Assembly: GCA_013151705.1 (NCBI GenBank)
Contig: JAADHT010000059.1
Location: 1 to 20,335 of the forward strand
Length of the DNA: 20,335 nt
Direction: 5' to 3'
Source: Kiritimatiellota bacterium
Lineage (GTDB): Bacteria > Verrucomicrobiota > Lentisphaeria > Victivallales > JAADHT01
The notes beneath the pieces were generated by a model. It did no database searches and was not told where the DNA came from. It saw only the letters and a list, made by a program, of their open reading frames with translations. Below, piece after piece: positions 16,387 through 20,335 of this stretch (position 1 is the first letter of the stretch; each line of letters begins with the position of its first letter). A program made the position numbers and the translations under genes.

Positions 16387-16480
16387 ACGAGAAGGCCTCG
16401 CTGTATTGACTCCAAGCTGAAAAAACAGCGGACATGGCGCCGCTTACGCGCCAATAATCAAGAATATAAAAAAACAAACG

Positions 16481-17161
16481 TTGTATCGCGATATTTTTCT
16501 CGACACCGCGCAACTCGCGAATATCGTTATGGGATTCAACGAGATCGACGAGACCCGCGTCGCCGCCACCGGGGGATCTCAAGGCGGCGGGCTCACACTG
16601 GCATGCGCGTCCCTGGAGCCGCGGATAAACCGCGCCGCGCCGGCGTTCCCGTTTCTATGCGACTACAAAAGGGTTTGGGAAATGGATCTGGCGCAAGGCG
16701 CCTACGAGGAGCTGCCCAACTATTTCAGACAATTCGATCCTTTCGGCAACGCCACCCACACGGCGCTCACCTTCAAAACACTCGGAGAGGATGTTCTGAT
16801 AACCGGAGCCGGCCCCATCGGGCTGATGGCGGTCGCCATAGCGAAACATGCGGGCGCGCGCCACGTGGTGATAACGGATATGTTGTCAAACATGTGCCAT
16901 GGCGGCAGAATCGCCATGCTGGGCATCCCTTCGAACGACATGGCGATGGACTGGAACGCGGTCATCTTCAATATGATCACGATCAAGGGAATCTACGGAC
17001 GCGAAATGTACAAGACCTGGTACATGATGCGGGCGATGCTCCAACCCGGACTCGACATATCACCAGTCATAACCCACAAATTCCCAGTCGCGAACTTCGC
17101 GGAAGCCTTCGAAACCATGCGCGCCGGAAACTCCGGCAAGGTAATCCTCAACTGGGAGTGA
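16481..17161 (+). pseudogene. tdh: Chimeric remnant: acetyl xylan esterase fragment fused to internally deleted L-threonine 3-dehydrogenase
   Basis: A single open frame (226 codons, TTG first) made of three gene pieces. 16481 to about 16735 is the middle of an AXE1/cephalosporin-C deacetylase (IFLDTAQL, GGSQGGG with the nucleophile Ser, CDYKRVWEMDL, YFRQFDP); its N-terminus and the Asp and His of the triad are missing. From about 16736 the frame is threonine dehydrogenase (DPFGNATHTAL, ITGAGPIGLMA, VVITD), lacking its zinc-binding N-terminal half. At about 16880 it jumps over roughly 60 residues of the NAD-binding domain to MLSNMCHGGRIAML and runs to the normal C-terminus (SGKVILNWE, TGA). 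Junction one lies in TTCGATCC, coding FDP, which both families have at that spot. Neither activity can survive. No promoter or RBS is evident. Confidence 0.85.
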
Positions 17162-17195
17162 TCACCTTGCATTCGCGCAAAAAAGAACGCTGTAT

Positions 17196-18950
17196 TCATT
17201 TCGACCCGCGCTTTTTGAGAACTCCAAAAGCGGGATCGACTGGTGAGACGGAGTAAAGCTTCAAGTCATCCCTCAAACCGTTATGGACTGAAAGAAATTT
17301 CTTTAGTAGTTTCACCTTGACCACATTGCTCTCGGCGCTCGATAAACCAAATCTGTAAAGACCGGATTTCACACGGGAATCGCCGGGCGCCACCAAAAAA
17401 CCACTCTTCTCAAGCGGTCCACCGGAATAAAGGACAACCTGATCGGAAGAGATCCCATGGGCTTGATAATCTTTGGGTGGTATTTTCAAAAAGAAAAGCA
17501 GCGTGGCATATTTGTACGGTTTGAAATTCTCATCCACATCCTCGGGATATATTGAGCGCGTAAGATACAGCACGTCTCGATCTCCCAGGCGTGGTTCAAC
17601 ATATTCAAGGGCCTCCACGAGAGGGGCGTCGAACGCCATCCTTGAACGTTGCTGATATCCGTCATCCCTGAAATAATCACTGAAGTAACCGCATATTTCA
17701 AAAATCCCCAAACCTAAAATAACAACAAGCGCCAATTTGACGACTCTTCGTAAAAAAGAGTCATCCGGCATGGTGCTTTTCCCAAATTCTGAAACTCCGG
17801 CGCACAGCAAAAATCTTGACGCCCCCACCCCCGTTAAAAGCATCCAAAAAGGAAAACCGTCAAGAGATCTGGTGCTATGTGAATAATCCATAGTCAAAAT
17901 AGCGGCGCATGGATATACGATAAGAGACAATAAGACGAATCGGGCGAACGGGTCCCTTTTGATGCGGCGAACCATCCAGAACAAACCTAAAATGATAAAT
18001 GGTAAAGTAAAAATGAAAAGTTCTCCAACACCCGTATTATGACGCGGATTGTCATCCCCGATCAAAAAAAGAAAGGACGGGGAAAAATAATCCACATATC
18101 TCATCGTTATTCGACGAGCGCACTCCAATATCCCGGGAGAATCCCGCCAAACGCTGATTTGGTTGAAACGCTCAGTCATTGCTTGCGGATTTGAAAAAAA
18201 AGACAGCGAAAGAGGAAGAAGAGATATCGCGAAAACAAAAGAGAAAACCACTAATTCCCTTTTTCGTTTAATAATCGACACACAGTAGGCGACCACGAAA
18301 CTCGCAAGAAAAGCAGCAGTAGCCGGCCGCCCGCAATTGTGGGAATACATAACAAAGGCCCACGCTAATCCCGCAAAAAACGCAGCCGGCATTGAGCGTT
18401 TCCGCATCATTTTCCGAAGGAAAAAACATCCTAAAACAATTCCAAGCAACATAGGGGTGTAGCCACTCATTGTAGATCGGCTGACGGGAAACACCCAAGG
18501 TGAAAGCGAGAATAGAAAGGCGCTGCCCAACGACGCGTAACGATTCCGAGTAATATTGAAAACCAGGAAATAAAACGCGATGGACGCCAACAACAAATAG
18601 ATGCCGGACGGCATTCGCACAACCCATTTGGAAAGTCCCCATACTTTGATCAATGGCGCAATGGTATAAACCATCACAGGGTCATGATAGTTGTCGAAAC
18701 ACCTGAAAAACACGGGAAGAAAAGTGCCATACTCATCCCGACCTGTCTCAAGTATGCTCCAGGCATTATAACCTATCGCGCACTCATCACCGTAGAAACC
18801 ATTCGGAATCACATCCAATTCGACGAAATGAAGCGTCACGGAAACCACTGCGAGCAAAAACACGGCGACGATAAAAACGCGCTTGAAAATGCATTCCGAC
18901 GGTTTCGCCGCATTACCAGCGAAAGATTTTTTTTCCGGACGATCACACAT
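17196..18950 (-). CDS. GT39/ArnT-like membrane glycosyltransferase
   Basis: 584-residue polytopic protein. After a short cytoplasmic N-terminus and helix one (about 22-42) comes GFYGDECAIGYNAWSIL (D55-E56), then TGRDEYG and FFRCFDNYHDP, the first periplasmic loop of GT-C family 39-type enzymes that transfer a sugar from polyprenyl phosphate. About ten more helices follow (e.g. ASIAFYFLVF, LLGIVLGCFFL, LALVVILGLGIF) and a periplasmic C-terminal domain of roughly 150 residues. Acceptor unknown; protein, lipid A or a surface glycan are all possible. The ATG at 18950 is chosen because AGGAG (18956-18960) lies 5 bases upstream; the frame extends 15 codons further without support. Its 3' end is 34 bases from the end of the convergent chimeric remnant. 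Confidence 0.85.
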   Translation of the reverse strand: MCDRPEKKSFAGNAAKPSECIFKRVFIVAVFLLAVVSVTLHFVELDVIPNGFYGDECAIGYNAWSILETGRDEYGTFLPVFFRCFDNYHDPVMVYTIAPLIKVWGLSKWVVRMPSGIYLLLASIAFYFLVFNITRNRYASLGSAFLFSLSPWVFPVSRSTMSGYTPMLLGIVLGCFFLRKMMRKRSMPAAFFAGLAWAFVMYSHNCGRPATAAFLASFVVAYCVSIIKRKRELVVFSFVFAISLLPLSLSFFSNPQAMTERFNQISVWRDSPGILECARRITMRYVDYFSPSFLFLIGDDNPRHNTGVGELFIFTLPFIILGLFWMVRRIKRDPFARFVLLSLIVYPCAAILTMDYSHSTRSLDGFPFWMLLTGVGASRFLLCAGVSEFGKSTMPDDSFLRRVVKLALVVILGLGIFEICGYFSDYFRDDGYQQRSRMAFDAPLVEALEYVEPRLGDRDVLYLTRSIYPEDVDENFKPYKYATLLFFLKIPPKDYQAHGISSDQVVLYSGGPLEKSGFLVAPGDSRVKSGLYRFGLSSAESNVVKVKLLKKFLSVHNGLRDDLKLYSVSPVDPAFGVLKKRGSK

Positions 18951-18955
18951 TAATA

Positions 18956-18960
18956 CTCCT
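18956..18960 (-). promoter_or_regulatory. RBS deciding the start of the GT39-like gene
   Basis: AGGAG five bases before the ATG at 18950, sets the N-terminus at MCDRPEKK. Confidence 0.6.
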
Positions 18961-19934
18961 ACCCCGGACGAGCCGGAACCGCCCCAAAACAGCAAGTTTC
19001 ACAACCACCAAACAACAGGTAAGATAATATTTCACATTAGCGCCCCCCACTTCCACCGACTCCGCTTAATCAATAACCGAATCTACCGCGAATTCAAATC
19101 GATACAACAATAAGTTTCCAGATATTGTCGCCCGCGGGGTGCCGTGTTTTTTTATTTTCAAGTGTTTGCAGGATAAAACAGCGTCAACTCAAACAGGCTC
19201 ATAGACAAGCAATCCTCATAGATGACATAACAAAATTCGAACTCTAACTTGAATTCGGGATTTCCATTCGTAAAAGCACCGGATTCAAAAAACACCTTTC
19301 TCTTCACATTTCATTCGTATCAACTCCAACCCGAGTTTCAGTGGTGAATCCTCGAATTATCGTTCAATGATGCTTGAATAACAATTTGGGGGATGTATCT
19401 CGATTGTGTTTTCGCGTTTTTTGGGAGATGTTCGAGTGAAAAAATGACATTTTATTGGAGATGATAAATTGAAAAGGACGCTGTACAACAAGTTGTTGGA
19501 GTGGAAACAGAGCAAAGTTCGATGGACGAGTTTCTCGCGAATTTCTAAGCCGCAGTCAGCGTGGAACGCTCTCCTATTTGTTTGATTGTGTCTTTTTTTC
19601 GGTCTTCTATGACGTTTCCCCACAAAAAAATTGTCAAAGCCGTATTCCCACGCTCAAATTATGCGCAATTGAAAAAAATGCCATTTCCCCCGGCAAATCC
19701 ACTTGACAACACCGTTCCCCGCTGGCATCTTGCATACGTTCGAAATCAAATGTCCTATCATTCATTTGTAATACCAATTTCGCTTTCAATAATAGATAAA
19801 AATCGTAGTTATTGTGGATGCAGGCTTGGGTTTTAATAATCAGTTTACAGGGTGTTTGAAAATTGCCTGATCAGTGTTAATGGTATTGAGCATTTGAAAT
19901 ATCCGCGGAACATGTTATTGCCGGAGTCGCTGTC
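18961..19934. other. AT-rich gene-poor interval
   Basis: Nearly 1 kb without a convincing gene. Base composition drops from GC-rich to clearly AT-rich at about 19,100. Open frames here (minus 19357-19623 and plus 19561-19836) show no recognisable protein features or RBS. The only protein-like trace is the short ATPase 5' remnant at 19469-19522. The interval separates the native-looking glycosyltransferase from the repeat-protein gene at the right edge and probably marks the boundary of a mobile or acquired segment. Confidence 0.5.
19469..19522 (+). pseudogene. 5' remnant of a DUF4143/AAA_14-type ATPase gene
   Basis: The 18 codons from TTG read (M)KRTLYNKLLEWKQSKVR. This matches the usual opening of AAA_14/DUF4143 ATPases, where a basic K-R-x-x-Y-x-K-L-x-x-W-K helix precedes the Walker A loop. 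GGAG (19457-19460) lies 8 bases upstream, as in a real gene start. After this point similarity stops: the Walker A that should follow is absent and the frame terminates within about 20 codons. Recognition is from memory of the family and the piece is short. Confidence 0.4.
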
Positions 19935-20335
19935 ATGGAAGATAAATTAACATTTATACCGAAAGCTGTAAACTCAAAAATCAATTATACGCTTAATCCG
20001 AAGTGGAGACCGTTTCCGGAAGCACGCGAGTATGCAAGAAACCTGAACTTAAAATCCGTCAGTGAATGGGATGACTTTGCCAAAGGGGAAATCCCAGGCC
20101 TGAAAAGACCGGAAGATATCCCTTACGCCCCGCAGCAGTTTTACAAATATCAGGGATGGGCGGGCTATGTTGACTGGCTTGGTCTAAAACGAAAGAAAAA
20201 AAGGAATTTCCATCACTTTAACATTGCAAGAAATTTTGTTCAAAGCTTACAACTTGAAAGTAGAGTTCAATGGACATTATATTGCAAAGGCAAGTTTACC
20301 GGCAAAGGGATAAAACCTGGTAATATACCTGCTTC
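19935..20335 (+). CDS. Phage-integrase-repeat (INT_rpt-like) protein, 3' partial
   Basis: Open from ATG 19935 to the window edge (133 codons, no stop); GGAG at 19923-19926, 8 bases upstream, supports the start. Residues about 22-84 form one repeat: WRPFPEAREYARNL, LKSVSEW, RPEDIPYAPQQFYK, GWAGYVDWLG. A second begins at about 92: HFNIARNFVQSLQLES, then QW, KPGNIP. The pattern, aromatic-EAR-x-[YF]-x-R-x-L-x-L-x-S-x-x-E-W followed by IP...P...Y...GW.G..DWLG, is that of the 'phage integrase repeat unit' found in integrase-like, helicase-like and viral proteins. Its biochemical role is not established. Codon use is AT-rich, unlike the rest of the window, in keeping with transfer. The downstream domain that would name the protein lies outside the window. 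Confidence 0.75.
   Translation, partial: MEDKLTFIPKAVNSKINYTLNPKWRPFPEAREYARNLNLKSVSEWDDFAKGEIPGLKRPEDIPYAPQQFYKYQGWAGYVDWLGLKRKKKRNFHHFNIARNFVQSLQLESRVQWTLYCKGKFTGKGIKPGNIPA

Noticed and set aside
16381..17256. 291-codon plus-strand frame over the chimeric remnant
   Set aside because: The overlapping frame has clear esterase and dehydrogenase motifs; this one is Arg/His-rich and featureless.
19128..19156. GC-rich patch followed by seven T residues as an intrinsic terminator
   Set aside because: CCCGCGGG is self-complementary with no room for a loop, and no longer stem can be drawn beside the T run.
19357..19623. 88-codon minus-strand frame in the AT-rich interval
   Set aside because: No homology recognised; its central part is the antisense of the ATPase stub.
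1..20335. tRNA, rRNA, CRISPR array, complete insertion sequence
   Set aside because: None could be recognised: no spaced direct repeats of CRISPR size, no cloverleaf, no transposase with terminal inverted repeats.

Overview
The window looks like chromosome of an uncultured Gram-negative-type bacterium. It carries an LplT/Aas-type lysophospholipid recycling fusion, periplasmic sensor domains, a type IV prepilin peptidase, a bacterial V-type ATPase proteolipid and a TPR/GT-C membrane protein. Together these fit a PVC-like, spirochaete-like or candidate-phylum lineage, but nothing here fixes the phylum. GC is moderate up to about 19.1 kb. It is visibly lower from there to the right edge, where a mobile or horizontally acquired segment begins.

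Layout. 1-3504 (+): 5'-truncated MFS-PlsC-AMP-ligase fusion (aas type) with a 95-codon repeat-rich insertion. 3756-9286 (+): a very large BvgS/EvgS-like hybrid sensor kinase, split by a -1 frameshift at about 7240. 9297-10301 (+): a response-regulator adenylate cyclase joined to the kinase by a 7-bp repeat that supplies both the kinase stop codon and the cyclase Shine-Dalgarno. 10374-10520 (-): a 48-residue protein with a strong RBS and a cyclic-nucleotide-binding-like signature, facing the cyclase. 10612-12390 (-): TMTC-like TPR glycosyltransferase. 12479-13036 (-): V-ATPase subunit K with the Na+-type ligand set. 13252-14079 (-): prepilin peptidase. 14329-16293 (-): soluble PAS-PAS hybrid kinase. 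16481-17161 (+): chimeric pseudogene, acetyl-xylan-esterase fragment fused to an internally deleted threonine dehydrogenase. 17196-18950 (-): GT39-like glycosyltransferase. 18951-19934: AT-rich, gene-poor, with a 5' remnant of a DUF4143-type ATPase. 19935 to the edge (+): start of a gene made of phage-integrase repeat units.

How it works together. The most coherent system is the kinase-cyclase pair. Two periplasmic solute-binding domains, a Cache domain and a PAS domain would feed a HisKA-HATPase-REC-REC-HPt relay, whose natural output is the REC domain of the neighbouring adenylate cyclase, giving a nutrient-to-phosphorelay-to-cAMP circuit. The tiny convergent CNB-like protein may be a cAMP-related accessory or a gene relic.

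A second theme is 7-bp (heptad) degenerate tandem repeats. They occur inside aas, at the kinase/cyclase junction and in a hairpin after the prepilin peptidase. They resemble in principle the heptameric STRR repeats of cyanobacteria, with different unit sequences, and in this window they contribute codons, a stop codon, an SD and an RNA stem.
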